Assembly (NCBI GenBank): GCA_030522415.1
Contig: CM060124.1
Coordinates: 23,174,454 to 23,238,453 of the forward strand
DNA length: 64,000 nucleotides
Source of the DNA: Channallabes apus
Taxonomy: Eukaryota; Chordata; Actinopteri; Siluriformes; Clariidae
Direction: 5' to 3'
Part shown: piece by piece, positions 45,439 to 56,529 of the stretch
Numbering within the stretch: position 1 is the stretch's first letter
Layout of the letters: each line of letters begins with the position of its first letter
Notes under the pieces: model-generated
Told to the model about the DNA's origin: nothing
The model's input: the letters and a program-made list of their open reading frames with translations, nothing else
Database searches by the model: none
Program-made: the position numbers and the translations under genes

Positions 45439-46968
45439 TAACACAGCGTACTTTAAAAGAGAAGCTGCGCAAGGCCTGCGCAGAGACCAGAAGGAAGTGT
45501 TAATATGCCCCCAGCTGTTTTTAAAAAAATATATAAATTCCTCCATATAAAAGCACTGAATTGTCACCTTTTGGAGTCCTTACGGGTGGTCATTTCCCAC
45601 TCCTTGTGGAAGAGGTACTGTAAACCAGTTTTTCCTTTTATAGATGATGTTTATATCCTTGACGGAAAAATACCAAGGGTCTGATTGAAAGATTAAACAG
45701 TCTCCACGGTAACATTTGTGTTTCTCTCCCTCTGCCTTCAGATAAATCAACCTCTTCTTTTGTCTCAGGACACTGAGTGCTGGTATGCAGCCTCAACTCA
45801 GGGAAGGTTGGAGATACAGGCCACAGTCTGCCTACTCCGGTCATCGCTATGACATGAACAACAGTTTTGACCCTAACGTTCAGTGTTAATAACATCAATA
45901 AAACAGGACAAGCTCTTTCAGTGACATCTTCTAACAAGGTAGGCTCTCAGGTCAGAGATGAGGTGTTCTGATTTGCACTGTGTGAACAGAGAGCCAACCA
46001 AAGTAGATTCACGCATGCAAACCCAAGAGAAAAAATCCCTTAGGGGGTTCAAACACACATCGAAAACACAAACAAAAAAACCCTAAACACTACCACTATA
46101 GGCATTTATAGGACTTTATCATGTTTCAGATTACTGTTGAATTTCACCTCATAGTATCATAGTTGTCCATTGTGTGTGGGCTTGAGGGAAAAAAAATTTA
46201 GTTTTCAGACACAGCCCCAGGTCTGTAAATGGAAGTTAAGTGGAAATGTACAATCAGCAATAGGCGCCATTTTTTATGCTCATGAACCGAACTGGTGAAG
46301 GGGGGAGATGAGATGGGGAAATGGGCTCAGTGTTGACGGATTATTTGGTTTGTTTGGTTTTCTGTCTTGGGTGGGTAATTAAAATAGGCTAATTCAAAGT
46401 ATGTGCATGAAAAGATTATATATGAACTGGCATGGTGACGGAGCTGTGGTAACAGTAATCAGTGTTAATCATCGAGGCCTTCAAGAGTTTCAGGCTTGAA
46501 TACAATGTTGTTTTGTTTCAGATTAAAAGAAGGGTAATATTAATTTTACCATGAAGTAAACTATAAAAAGACAATCTGTGCGAATAATGCATATACTGTA
46601 CGGTCAGCAAGCCCGTATATTACTGTATATTATTAAGGGAGTGGAGCTTCTAAAGATGCACGGATGAGAGGGGTGTGTTTGGTTTTAGTTCAAATATTAA
46701 CAACATTTCCCCTTCATGGAATTGTATCATACTGAGCTTGTGTCCCATTATCACCCACAACTCTACAGTCACCTAATTTCAGCTCTATCTGAGGCTATAC
46801 ATTTTCTACAGAGCTGTTAACAAGAACATTATGTGTCAAAGATTTTTATTTTAATTAAATATATGGGTGAGTGTGACAGAGTTACTATCGCATTCCATCT
46901 TTAAACTCTAGGACTACAATTAAAAGTGAAAATAGTTTTAGTCCACTGATCACATATGTCTAGAAATG
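44661..46968. other. intron 56 with simple and unclassified repeats
   Basis: Directly after the L2 tail, GCTAGCAACATGCTAAT-type repeats and the fish repeat motif AGGCCATGCCCTAGGCCCAA occur. A (CA)n microsatellite lies at 45,387-45,434. The rest is unique A+T-rich sequence. No exon was found. Confidence 0.5.
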
Positions 46969-46988
46969 AACTCTAATATGTTTAATTA

Positions 46989-47213
46989 CGGCACTGGTGG
47001 CTCAGTGGTAGGTGTTTTGCCTGCCATGCGGAAGGCCCGGGTTCGATTCCCAGCCAGTGCCCAAACCCCAGCCACTGGATGCAGTGCCGGTCCCAAGCCT
47101 GGATAAAATGGGAGGGTTGCGTCAGGAAGGGCATCCGGCGTAAAACCTGTGCCAAGCTGTAGTGCGGACTGTGGTGACCCCTTGTCGGGAGCAGATGAAA
47201 GACCAACAACAAC
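46989..47213 (+). mobile_element. tRNA-Gly-derived SINE with RTE-like tail
   Basis: The first 70 nt (46,991-47,060) are nearly a tRNA-Gly: the GCACTGG / CCAGTGC acceptor stem pairs fully, a GCC anticodon lies in TTTTGCCTGCC, and GGTTCGATTCC forms the T arm. The tail (GGATAAAATGGGAGGGTTGC to GTGGTGACCCC) resembles an RTE-type LINE 3' end, followed by (CAA)n. A perfect 20-bp duplication (46,969-46,988 and 47,214-47,233) shows recent insertion. Confidence 0.93.
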
Positions 47214-47233
47214 AACTCTAATATGTTTAATTA

Positions 47234-48735
47234 ATTATCTAGATCCAAAGTACAACCTCCTGGCTTTGAAGCTTTAATTTTTTTAATAATAATAATTTAA
47301 AAAAAATCAGACTCCTGCGAAATGTCCTGCAAAAAAAGGGCACTTTTCAAGTCAAGGCAAAAGGACAAGTGTTTGAGCACTAAATGGAGTCTAAAATGTG
47401 CATACAGCTGTGTGAGATGCTAGCCCTTCGCATGGGAAATGCATGCATCTGGACCAGCTACAGTAGCATCCCCAGATGAGTCTCCAAACACTATACTAAA
47501 CAGCTGGTGCATGAATGATAAATGTTTGAAATTGATTCTTTTTTGGAACAAGGAATCAATTTCAAACATTTCTCACACATGCACCTCTTGCTTTCCCTGC
47601 TGTTAAAGAGAAAGAGAAGCTTTTTACACCTTAGAGGGTTAGGAACATTCTATCTGAGCACAGCATGAAGCACTTTCTGTCTTAAAAATGTGGAACAAGT
47701 TCATACATTCATGCTCTTTGAGGATGAGTTTCTTAACAAGACATTTTAAAATGTTTTTTTTTTTGCATGTCTTTAGGTAACTAAAGTGGTATCACATTTT
47801 CTACTATGTAGAATTTAGCTGTTCAAATTTTCTTTCATTAGGATATATGAATTGGGAGGACTAGTTTGCCTTGGAGGACCCAAACACACGGTATTCAGCC
47901 CAACAACACTGTTCCTAGCATCAGCACATCACCCTATACATGGACTCTAATGGGGAATCACCCTGGGTGAGAGGCACAGAGAAGCACTGGGTGTACTCAT
48001 AGTCCCCTAGGTCAGTACTAGGTTGAAGTTTACCGTGGTAAACGTGAAGGTGTATGACCTTCGGCTTTGTGTTAGGGGAGAGACTTACTCTTGATTGTGC
48101 TTATGCAGCAAACTTTAATTTTAGAGCATTCTGCTTTTGTTGTGACATTGGGTGGGGTGCTGGAAGGCGTCCCTGCAGAAAACTGCCGTAGCTCAACTTT
48201 AATGCTCATGAGGGTAACACTAGACAAATCTGGAGGGGATTCATTGGTAGGAAATTCAGCATCATCTTCAATAGAAGGCATACTGAATTCAGGAGGTTCT
48301 CAAGATACTCCTTTTAACATTTGACTACTGTACGTAAGGTTCTCTATCCCCATCCCTAAAACATCATTAAAAAAACACAATTTACCCACTTTCACTGGGA
48401 GCTGTACACACCTATTCCATAACACTGCCTCTACCATGTTAGACAAAAAATGCAATTTCTGTCATTCTCATCACCTATTGATCTTCTATGTACTTTCTGT
48501 GCTGGTGTACTACAGTATGTGTAGATTTGATAAATCAAGATAAAACTTTTTCAGCTCTTTTATGCAGCAATTGAGTTACTATAATGAACTATGAATTAAT
48601 GTTTTTATAGTATTCAATTTTTTTTTTATAATGAATAGTTTTCTGCTATCATGTAGGAATTTAATGAGCAGATTTCAAAGGTATGCATGCTATTGGTGAT
48701 AACCACAATTACTTAATAAATAAAAAGATTCCTAC
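47234..48735. other. intron 56, with a hairpin and an unassigned open frame
   Basis: It holds a perfect 19-bp inverted repeat at 47,520-47,571 and an uncharacterised stretch at 47,860-48,330. The latter carries a 69-codon minus-strand frame (MPSIEDDAEFPTNESPPDLS...) that runs into a GTAAGT-like donor at 48,090. No similarity to dystrophin or any family I know was seen. Confidence 0.4.
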
Positions 48736-48908
48736 CTCATACTATTAACTTTTTTACACAAGTCCTGCCAGCGCCTTCCCACATTGTAGAGTTGTTTTTG
48801 CAGCACTGCAGCATTGTCTGTCCTTCCTAGTGATGCGACAATACGCTGCCCATTTTCATCAAGTGAATGATACGTATCTGTCTGGGTGTCAATCTCCCTC
48901 TGGAGGTC
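48736..48908 (-). CDS. dmd: dystrophin exon, human exon 56 equivalent
   Basis: The exon is 173 bp, identical to human exon 56, phase 0 to phase 2. It reads DLQREIDTQTDTYHSLDENG, QRIVASLGRTDNAAVLQKQL and YNVGRRWQDLCKKVNSMR. Human has DLQGEIEAHTDVYHNLDENS QKILRSLEGSDDAVLLQRRL DNMNFKWSELRKKSLNIR. The Tyr-His-x-Leu-Asp-Glu-Asn motif is kept. It encodes helices B and C of repeat 22. The acceptor is CTACAG and the donor AG|GTAGGA. Confidence 0.95.
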
Positions 48909-50877
48909 CTGTAGACATAAACATGGGTACAACAGGGGTATTTCAGTTAGCTGTTTCTGTCCTTTGAGCTAAGAAACAAAAATGTATAAACAAGTTAATC
49001 ACATTATATTACGCATGGTTCATCTTAAATTTGTATAATAATTTACAACTGTTTTCATGTTGTACATCATTTAACATTCACATATAGCAAAAAGAAAGAT
49101 TTTCCTTTGACTGTACTGTAGAAAACTTACCTTACCTTATTCCCTATCAAGTAAAACAAAAACCAGCATTAAACAACAAGATAATCAGACCTGAACACGA
49201 TATGTCCTCCGGTGTAACATATCCATAAATTAAGTCTTCAGGTGAAAATGCATGTACGCTTGACTTCCTAGAGTACTAGCCCTTTATTTCTACACTATGT
49301 GGATCTATCTAAGTAGAATAAGTTAAGAGCTAAAATGGAATAAAGTTGAACAAGTGAAGATGATGAACAGCCAGAAAAGGGATTCTACTATTACTGCTTA
49401 GAGGCTTCAGCATGCCTTTTGAAGAAGGCACATTGGGTCTGTTGTTCATGGGGAGAGTGGGCACTGCTGCTGAAGGAAGGCTTAATCCTGAGAACAAAGG
49501 CATGTCCTTATAATCCCACTAGTGTGTCTGCCTCTTCAAATTTTAACTGAATATTTGTACTGTTGCCAAGCACACAGTGTCCATACCAGTTAGTGCAGGA
49601 TGACCAAGATAAGTGATTCAACATTATTATACTCTGATTAAACACTAAAGGCCAGAATTACTGAGAAAGCAAATAAAGAACATCCATTTACACATTAATG
49701 TGGAATCTAATAAACTGTGTGTATTTACTGTGACTTTACATGTACTGTATAAAGAAAAATATCATAAAAGTATGAGAGAGGAGGAAAACTGAAACATGTC
49801 ACACATGCAGTAATTGATGACAAAGTATAAGATATAGACATATTACTGAAACATGCTGATTAACTGCAGCAAATGAAATCTAAAACAAAGTTGCAAAAAA
49901 CGTAAGTGTTTTGTTCATAATGGTTACATGAATAAAACAAGTTGAAATGTTGCTGCTCTGTCGGTGCATATAAAAATATGTATTACACAATTTAGTAATA
50001 GTAATAGTAAATTATAATTTTGACTATGTTTAGATGCTGACATGGTTCAGAAAAACTACAAAAATGGAAATTATAAATTTAATTGGTCTTCAAATGGTGC
50101 AGTTGGGCTTAGATAAATATTACACCTGCTGTTTCACTAGTATTTGAGTTCAGTGGCTAAGGCATTGGGGTAATGAATGGAAGGTCCCAGGTTCAAACCC
50201 AAACATTTTACCATGATTGGGCCCTTGGACGAGGCCCTTTAACCTCAACTGCTCAGATGTATAATACTAAAAAAAATCTAAGTCAATCTGAATAGGGGCA
50301 TAAATGCCATAAACGTAAACAACTTAAAGTATGGCATCTTTTATTCAAGATAATCCTTTATGAAAGTGACCCCTACATAAGAACATTTGAGTTACAAACT
50401 TTTGAAGATAGAAACATGCGTTTGTGTATGTTTAATCGCGAAAGTTAGATCACATGTCCGGGGTACATTGTCACATGCATGCAGTGTGCATCCGAGGATG
50501 TCAGGAAGCAAGTAAGAAGCACCAAGCAATAATGATGGAGACAAAAGTGACAATATATACAGTATATATTCTTTTTTTACAAAAGACAAAAACAAGAAGA
50601 TTTTGTATAGGTGGAAGAAGATACTTTATCTCTCTGCCTTATTCTGTGAGTGTAGACAACAAATCAAATGTATATACTGTATGTATAATTATGTATGGAT
50701 TAGCAAAAAAATAAACTGATCTGGTCTTCTGTACACTGGTTGAATGACATTTCCACAATATCATGTTTCATGACATGTACTGTATTAAATGCCCAGCATG
50801 CCAGATTGCCAATCCAGCCCTAATGATGAGTTATGCACAAAATAAACAGAATATGGCTAAACAAACGTATTACTTAC
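48909..50877. other. intron 55, no gene; one half of a direct repeat pair
   Basis: Mostly unique sequence. It contains the left copy of the 49-bp direct repeat at 50,731-50,779. Open frames at 50,392-50,714 have no recognisable similarity. Confidence 0.5.
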
Positions 50878-51432
50878 TTGCCATTGCTCTAGCAACTGTC
50901 GCACTTTGGCTGCATTCTCAAGAAGACATTCTTTGTTTGTAGCACCTTGTAAGACATTTGCTGTAGTCTCTGCTTCAGTTAGCCAGTTACAAAACATTTC
51001 CAGGTCTGCATAAAAATGCTCCATGTGCTGTAGTCTGGCCTCTATGTCTGCCTCTGTATCCCCTGCACTAAAAGTAGTGATAAGTTAATGTGTAATGTTT
51101 GATATAGAAATATAGACCTGTATAAAAAAAAACTCAGTAGTGTTAGTGTTAAATCACTTTGAGCTGTACCAGCAGTAAGAACCTTCCCAGCAGTGTTTTA
51201 TGATTACCTCTTAATAGAAATCTTAATAGAAAAAGGTTAGACTGTAACTTTTAACTCATGATTCTTAATGAAGTAAACAAAATACATCCAGTATTCTGAT
51301 GCAAAGTGTGTGAAACACTTAAGTCTTTCTCAAAACTCTATATAATTCTGTATACATTTAGTGAAAAAATAAACGTATGTACAGTACACTGGTTGAATGA
51401 CATTTCCACAATATCATGTTTCATGACATGTA
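50731..51432. repeat. 49-bp direct repeat pair flanking exon 55
   Basis: The 49-bp sequence beginning GTACACTGGTTGAATGACAT and ending TTTCATGACATGTA is identical at 50,731-50,779 and 51,384-51,432. The exon 55 equivalent lies between them. The origin of the repeat is not known. Confidence 0.97.
50878..51067 (-). CDS. dmd: dystrophin exon, human exon 55 equivalent
   Basis: The exon is 190 bp, identical to human exon 55, phase 2 to phase 0. It encodes AGDTEADIEARLQHMEHFYA, DLEMFCNWLTEAETTANVLQ and GATNKECLLENAAKVRQLLE before QWQ. Human has DLEKFLAWLTEAETTANVLQ DATRKERLLEDSKGVKELMK QWQ, an almost perfect match around WLTEAETTANVLQ. This is helix A and B of repeat 22. The acceptor is TTTTAG and the donor GTAAGT. 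An identical 49-bp direct repeat flanks the exon at 50,731-50,779 and 51,384-51,432. Confidence 0.95.
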
Positions 51433-51918
51433 TCAAAAAATTCTTTGTTATTCAGTGTACTTGAGATAAATAATGTGTTTTTTTATATCTTCATATATCT
51501 TGATGAGAGTGCTCTCTACTGTAATGATAACGCCTTTCAGCAAAAAGCAAAAGGAACCCGATGGCTTTATGTAAATCATCTGCTGTGCCCTTCCAGTCAC
51601 CATATCACACTGTCATGATATCTGTGATGTTAACTCAGACTACAGTATACTGCATTACAATACCAGACCACCCAACCTTTAATATGGTTGTACAGACACT
51701 CTGGCATTTAAAACCTCAGCAGACTAGTAAGAATTCCCATTAAAAATAAAAAGGGAGGGAATGATGAGGCAAACACTATGTAAAACTAAAATATATTTAA
51801 AAAAAAGGCATGCTATGCAGTGAATGAAATGAAATCAATGCAACAGACAAGACCTGCGTTTGTCTGCTCTTGGGTATGGGTGTGCACATTTGTACATACT
51901 GTATATACATACAGTTTA

Positions 51919-52030
51919 GATACAACAGATTAATTTTCTACAACATATTGAACAGCGCATACAGTATACAGTATACAGTACATACTGTATGCACTGTTTA
52001 ATATGTTGTAGTAAATGTATCTGTTGTATC
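51919..52030. repeat. 112-bp imperfect palindrome (hairpin, MITE-like)
   Basis: GATACAACAGAT and CTACAACATATTGAACAG on the left pair with CTGTTTAATATGTTGTAG and ATCTGTTGTATC on the right; the centre is (CAGTATA)n. No clear target duplication was seen. It could be a very short MITE or a foldback remnant. Confidence 0.85.
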
Positions 52031-52090
52031 TCAGGAAACAACCATTACATTTCATGTTTATACAATAGATTTTACGTTTTGTCAACATAT

Positions 52091-52264
52091 ACATTCATTT
52101 TCTATACCGCTTAATCCTGTGTTCAGGGTCGCGGGGGACCTGGAGCCTATCACAGGAGACTTCGGGCACTAGGCGGGGTACACCCTGGACAGGGTGCCAA
52201 TCCATCGCAGGGCACACACACATACACACACTCACGCACCCAATCACACACTACGGGCAATTTA
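52091..52264 (-). mobile_element. tRNA-derived SINE, 3' part, interrupted by a MITE
   Basis: Minus-strand copy with the same sequence as 30,870-31,025 (CCGCTTAATCCTGTGTTCAG, GGGCACTAGGCGGGGTACAC). It stops at GGGCAATTTA, where the Harbinger-like element inserted. Only GGAACC of the SINE is recognisable beyond the insertion, so the tRNA-like head was lost or was never present. Confidence 0.9.
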
Positions 52265-52998
52265 GGCTACGTTTACACTGCAGGTCTCGATGCTTAATTC
52301 CGATTTGTTGCCTATATCTGATTTTTTTGACGGTCTGTTTACACGTTATTTCCACTATGACTCATATCCGATTCACGTGTTTACACTCGCCATAACATCT
52401 GAAACATCGCGCATACTTAAAGGGAGGTTCTTGTGCTGCACAGTAGCCAAGATAGAAGAAGGTGAAATATGCTTAACGCTCTGCTATATATGCAAAGTTC
52501 GCGCACCATGGTTTTAAAACGGAGAAGGAGAAAAAATAAACAGCATAATTGCAGCCTGCACATATGCTTTATTCATCAAATACTGATTTAATGTTATTTA
52601 GCCCAAATAAGCATTAACACAAGGCGTGTGTGTGTTGGAGGGGGGGGGTGTGTCTTTTCCTTTTCCATGTCACCTGCGATGTTATCATTCCACATGCGCT
52701 TCCACCGGAGAATAACATTACGTCATTAAACCGCGAAGAAGTCGCAGTTTTAATGACGTACAGAACACAATGCCTCAGGAAATCCGATCTGTCTGTTTAC
52801 ACGGCAATCACATCAGCACATATCTGATTTATATCCGATTTATTTCCACATATGAAGGAGGCCTGAAACCGATCTCGAAATATCGGAATGCATGCGTTTT
52901 TTTCCTGTTTACACGGACATAGAACATATCCGATATGTGTCACATATGAGCAAAAAATCGGAATTGGGTCACATTTACCTGGCAGTGTAAACGTAGCC
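52265..52998. mobile_element. PIF/Harbinger-like MITE, 734 bp
   Basis: Perfect terminal inverted repeats GGCTACGTTTACACTGC at both ends, with TTA duplicated on each side (52,262-52,264 and 52,999-53,001), the TWA target of PIF/Harbinger elements. Subterminal copies of a TATCTGATTTATATCCGATT-like motif in both orientations are also typical. No transposase coding was found. Confidence 0.85.
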
Positions 52999-53053
52999 TT
53001 AGGAACCATGTGATAAATAGAAACAGTAAATTAATTCCCATTTGCAATCTCAC

Positions 53054-53208
53054 CCTTTTTTGATCCTGCCCCATGCAAGATTCATATTCTCAGTTATCTG
53101 TTTAATCTTGCTTGTGTCATCATCTGAGTAATGGTCCAGTAGATTGTTTGCCAGTTCATTAGTCATGTCAACTTCTGCTTGCCACATCTGTATATCCATA
53201 ACAATTCT
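53054..53208 (-). CDS. dmd: dystrophin exon, human exon 54 equivalent
   Basis: The exon is 155 bp, identical to human exon 54, phase 0 to phase 2. It reads RIVMDIQMWQAEVDMTNELA, NNLLDHYSDDDTSKIKQITE and NMNLAWGRIKK. Human has LRQWQTNVDVANDLALKLLR DYSADDTRKVHMITENINAS WRSIHKR. The DDT and ITEN motifs and the helix C Trp are conserved. It encodes helices B and C of repeat 21. The acceptor is TTTCAG and the donor GG|GTGAGA. The adjacent Harbinger-like MITE ends 56 bp to the left, in the next intron. Confidence 0.94.
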
Positions 53209-53423
53209 CTGAAATAAATCACAAATTAAACTTCCATTTCCACAATAGAAGACATTAAGATGTGTGCTATTATGGTAAACGTCAAACTTTCTACAGGCCT
53301 GTGAAAATGAAAAACAAACAAAGAAACAAACAAAAAAACCCTGCTCTAGTATCTTCACTAGTCAAAATGTGAGTGTGTATCACATCATAGAAATAACAAT
53401 TACTGAAATAAAATTCATATTAC

Positions 53424-53620
53424 CTTAACTTTCATGTGGTCGGCACTCGGTGTGACTTGCTTACAACCATCTAGTTTTTCATTGGCTTGTTTTATGTGAG
53501 ACTCCACCACGTTCTTGGCATCCAGCCAATCCTTGGAGTCTTGATACATGTTCTGAAGATGTATTATCCTGTCCATTAACTTGCTATGTGAATCTTCCCA
53601 GCGTGCTTGTAATTTCTCAA
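53424..53620 (-). CDS. dmd: dystrophin exon, human exon 53 equivalent
   Basis: A 197-bp exon, 15 bp shorter than human exon 53, phase 1 to phase 0. It encodes IEKLQARWEDSHSKLMDRII, then HLQNMYQDSKDWLDAKNVVE, then SHIKQANEKLDGCKQVTPSA. Human reads IERIQNQWDEVQEHLQNRRQ and STQWLEAKEEAEQVLGQARA. It spans the end of repeat 20 and helix A of repeat 21. The acceptor is GTGAG, less usual than CAG but behind a pyrimidine tract. The donor is GTAATA. A large, repeat-filled 5.35-kb intron lies upstream. Confidence 0.9.
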
Positions 53621-53989
53621 CTCACAGAGAAAAGGAATGAGAAAATTATTAAAATCATGAAAAAAATTCATAATTTGTGTCAGAAATGTGGATTCTTTGG
53701 CAGAAATTAGCTTTAAATGTAACAATTTGATAATTGTTAAAATAGTCCTTATAGTCTGCCAAATACCATAAATGTTATACATTCAGTGTCAAATAAATGA
53801 AAAGACTCAAACAATCATGAACAGTATCAAGTTCTCCATAGGTGAACAGTTAGTAACCTCAACAAAGTGGTCTTTAGGTTAACTAAAAAAAACTTCCTGT
53901 TACAGTATACAACTCTACGTTTGACTATACAGCACACAATTTTAGAAGGAATTTGTTAATTAATTAAATATTTATTTATAGTGGTATAC

Positions 53990-54160
53990 TACTCGATATT
54001 ACTCAGATGAGACTGGGTTCCTTTTTTAGTCTTGTTTCTCTCAAGGTTTTTTCCTCATATTATATCAGTAAGTTTTCCTTCCCGTCATTAACTCCAGCTT
54101 GGGTTTAAGCTTTAGCCAAATCGTTTTGCATTTAGTCATAGTATAATGTATACTTTTGTT
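53990..54160 (+). mobile_element. L2 LINE 3'-UTR fragment, worn
   Basis: CAGATGAGACTGGGTTCC and GTTTCTCTCAAGGTTTTTTC match the L2 3' UTR (compare 7,010-7,065). The tail itself is missing. Diverged and non-coding. Confidence 0.7.
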
Positions 54161-54196
54161 TCTGGGTGATGCAATGTATGTGAAACTTTATATATA

Positions 54197-55144
54197 CAGT
54201 GGCTTACAAAAGTATTCGGCCCCCGTGAACTTTTCCACATTTTGTCACATTACAGCCACAAACATGAATAAATTTTATTGGAATTCTACATGAAAGACCA
54301 ATACAAAGTGGTGTACACCTGAGAAGTGGAACGAAAATCATACATGATTCCAAACACTTTTTACAAATAAATAACTGCAAAGTGGGGTGTGCGCAATTAT
54401 TCAGCCCCCTTTGGTCTGAGTGCAGTCAGTTGCCCATAGACATTGCCTGATGAGTGCTAATGACTAAATAGAGTGCACCTGTGTGTAATCTAATGTCAGT
54501 ACAAATACAGCTGCTCTGTGACGGCCTCAGAGGTTGTCTAAGAGAATATTGGGAGCAACAACACCATGAAATCCAAAGAACACACCAGACAGGTCAGGGA
54601 TAAAGTTATTGAGAAATTTAAGGCAGGCTTAGGCTACAAAAAGATTTCCAAAGCCTTAAACATCCCACGGAGCCACTGTTCAAGCGATCATTCAGAAATG
54701 GAAGGAGTATGGCACAACTGTAAGCCTACCAAGACAAGGCCGTCCACCTAAACTCACAGGCCGAACAAGGAGAGCGCTGATCAGAAATGCAGCCAAGAGG
54801 CCCATGGTGACTCTGGACGACCTGCAGAGATCTACAGCTCAGGTGGGGGAATCTGTCCATAGGACAACTATTAGTCGTGCACTGCACAAAGTTGGTCTTT
54901 ATGGAAGAGTGGCAAGAAGAAAGCCATTGTTAACAGAAAACCATAAGAAGTCCTGTTTGCAGTTTGCCACAAGCCATGTGGGGGACACAGCAAACATGTG
55001 GAAGAAGGTGCTCTGGTCAGATCAGACAAAAATTTTTGGCCAAAATGCAAAACGCTATGTGTGGCGGAAAACTAACACTGCACATCACTCTGAACACACC
55101 ATCTCCACTGTCAAATATGAATACTTTTGCAAGCGACTATACTG
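54197..55144 (+). pseudogene. internally deleted Tc1-like transposon
   Basis: The left end CAGTGGCTTACAAAAGTATTC and right end CAGTATAGTCGCTTGCAAAA (reverse complement) match, with TA on each side. The transposase is in two frames: SKEHTRQVRDKVIEKFKAGL, then MVTLDDLQRSTAQVGESVHR, RALHKVGLYGRVARRKPLLT and WKKVLWSDQTKIFGQNAKRY. The first catalytic Asp (SDQT) is present. The frame then jumps to the right terminus, so the remainder of the DDE domain is deleted. Confidence 0.9.
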
Positions 55145-55880
55145 TACGTTTTTTTACACATGAGTTTTCATAGGTGCTTGTAGTGCCTTCAGTTGTCTGA
55201 AAATTGCTCTTTAGAAGGAACCAGGATTCTGTAGGTCTAAGGCTCTAAGGCCCTTCAACTGCCACAACAGAAATCAACTGTTTAACATGACTTCTGATGT
55301 AAATAAATGACATAGATGGCCTAATTGACTTAACTGAAGAACCATATAGTAACATGAAATGTGTGAAGAAATGTGTGAAATATTGTGTAAAGTTTTGTGT
55401 TTTTTATTGGCACCGGGCACATTTTTGCTGCCTGTTTCTAGTGTTCTAATCCAAAACCAATTTGTTGTCCTGATGTGGGTGAAAGAAGACAACAGGAAAT
55501 GTGACATTTAAAATATGCCAATGTGGTGGGACTTTTGAACCCATTTTCACCCACTTACGAACTAGACATGATGGCTACACCGATCAGCCATAACAATAAA
55601 ACCACCACCAGGTGTTAATTATATACCAGTAAACTGGTAGCAGGATTATGGGCACTCAAGGCTCATTTATGCATGTGTGGATCAAAGAGGGAAAGTCAAT
55701 GCAACACAAACTACAGAAAATGTTGGCTATCATAGAATGGTATCAGAACTCTCAGTCCATCACAGATTGCTGTGTATGGGGCATATTAGGCGAAGAGTTC
55801 AAAGCTGTTGATCCAACTTTCCCAGCCCCCCAATCAGACCAAGAATTCACGAGATATAAATGTATGTACTGTATGTAGAG
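55145..55880. other. intron 52 spacer with a mariner-type terminus
   Basis: At about 55,578 ACACCGATCAGCCATAACAA is a typical fish Tc1/mariner terminal sequence, but no partner end was found. The rest shows no gene. Confidence 0.5.
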
Positions 55881-56423
55881 TAGGGCTGAAACGATTCTTC
55901 AAGTAACTCGAGTAATTCGATTTCAAAAATCTTCTGCCTCGAAGCTTCGCTTATTTAATTTTAAAAGCTTGCATTATGTTTTTGCACAATTATTTGATGA
56001 CAGCACGCTTTTGACAAAGTGCGCGTCCGGATGCAAGCCACCAGTAAACACAGACGAAGAAGAAACGCTTACGTCACCCACAAAACAGAAGGAGACGCAA
56101 ACAGTTAGCTGAGTATTGATTTGATGGAGCGTTCTGGTGCAGCTACAAAATGGAAAGGAGCGATAAAATTATCAGCGAGCCAAGAGTTGAAGAAACCAGG
56201 AAGAGAAAACGACAGGCTTATATGTTACAGTGTGCCTGAGCTGTAGATGTTGAAACTTTTAATTCTGAAAGTTTAGTTGCACACCTTAGTTTTTTTGATA
56301 CTTAAAGTCATTTGAAATACCTTTTTTTTAGTTTTTGCATCTGAGAAAAGGCTTTTAGCCGATTACTCGATTAATCTATTAAATTTTGGTAGAATACTAA
56401 AATATTCGATAGCTACAGCCCTA
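55881..56423. mobile_element. non-autonomous hAT element, 543 bp
   Basis: The ends TAGGGCTGAAACGATT and, as reverse complement, TAGGGCTGTAGCTATC are inverted. A perfect 8-bp duplication ATGTAGAG flanks it (55,873-55,880 and 56,424-56,431). GATTACTCGATTAAT and AACTCGAGTAATTCGA near the ends are typical of this fish hAT group. No transposase. Confidence 0.92.
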
Positions 56424-56529
56424 ATGTAGAGTGTATTTAACCTCTTGCGTGTTGGTACTGTATATTTTAAAGTAACAATATATGTCATGCACATAGTCTT
56501 TACAATTATTACACTTCCATTATCAACTA

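Noticed and set aside
45292..45567. Frame with a long (CV)n run
   Set aside because: It is a translated (CA)n microsatellite.
46991..47060. A free-standing tRNA-Gly gene
   Set aside because: The tRNA-like sequence continues into a LINE-type tail and is enclosed by a 20-bp target duplication, so it is a SINE head.
53576..53782. 68-codon frame overlapping exon 53
   Set aside because: It is in a different frame from the spectrin-repeat sequence and mostly covers the intron.
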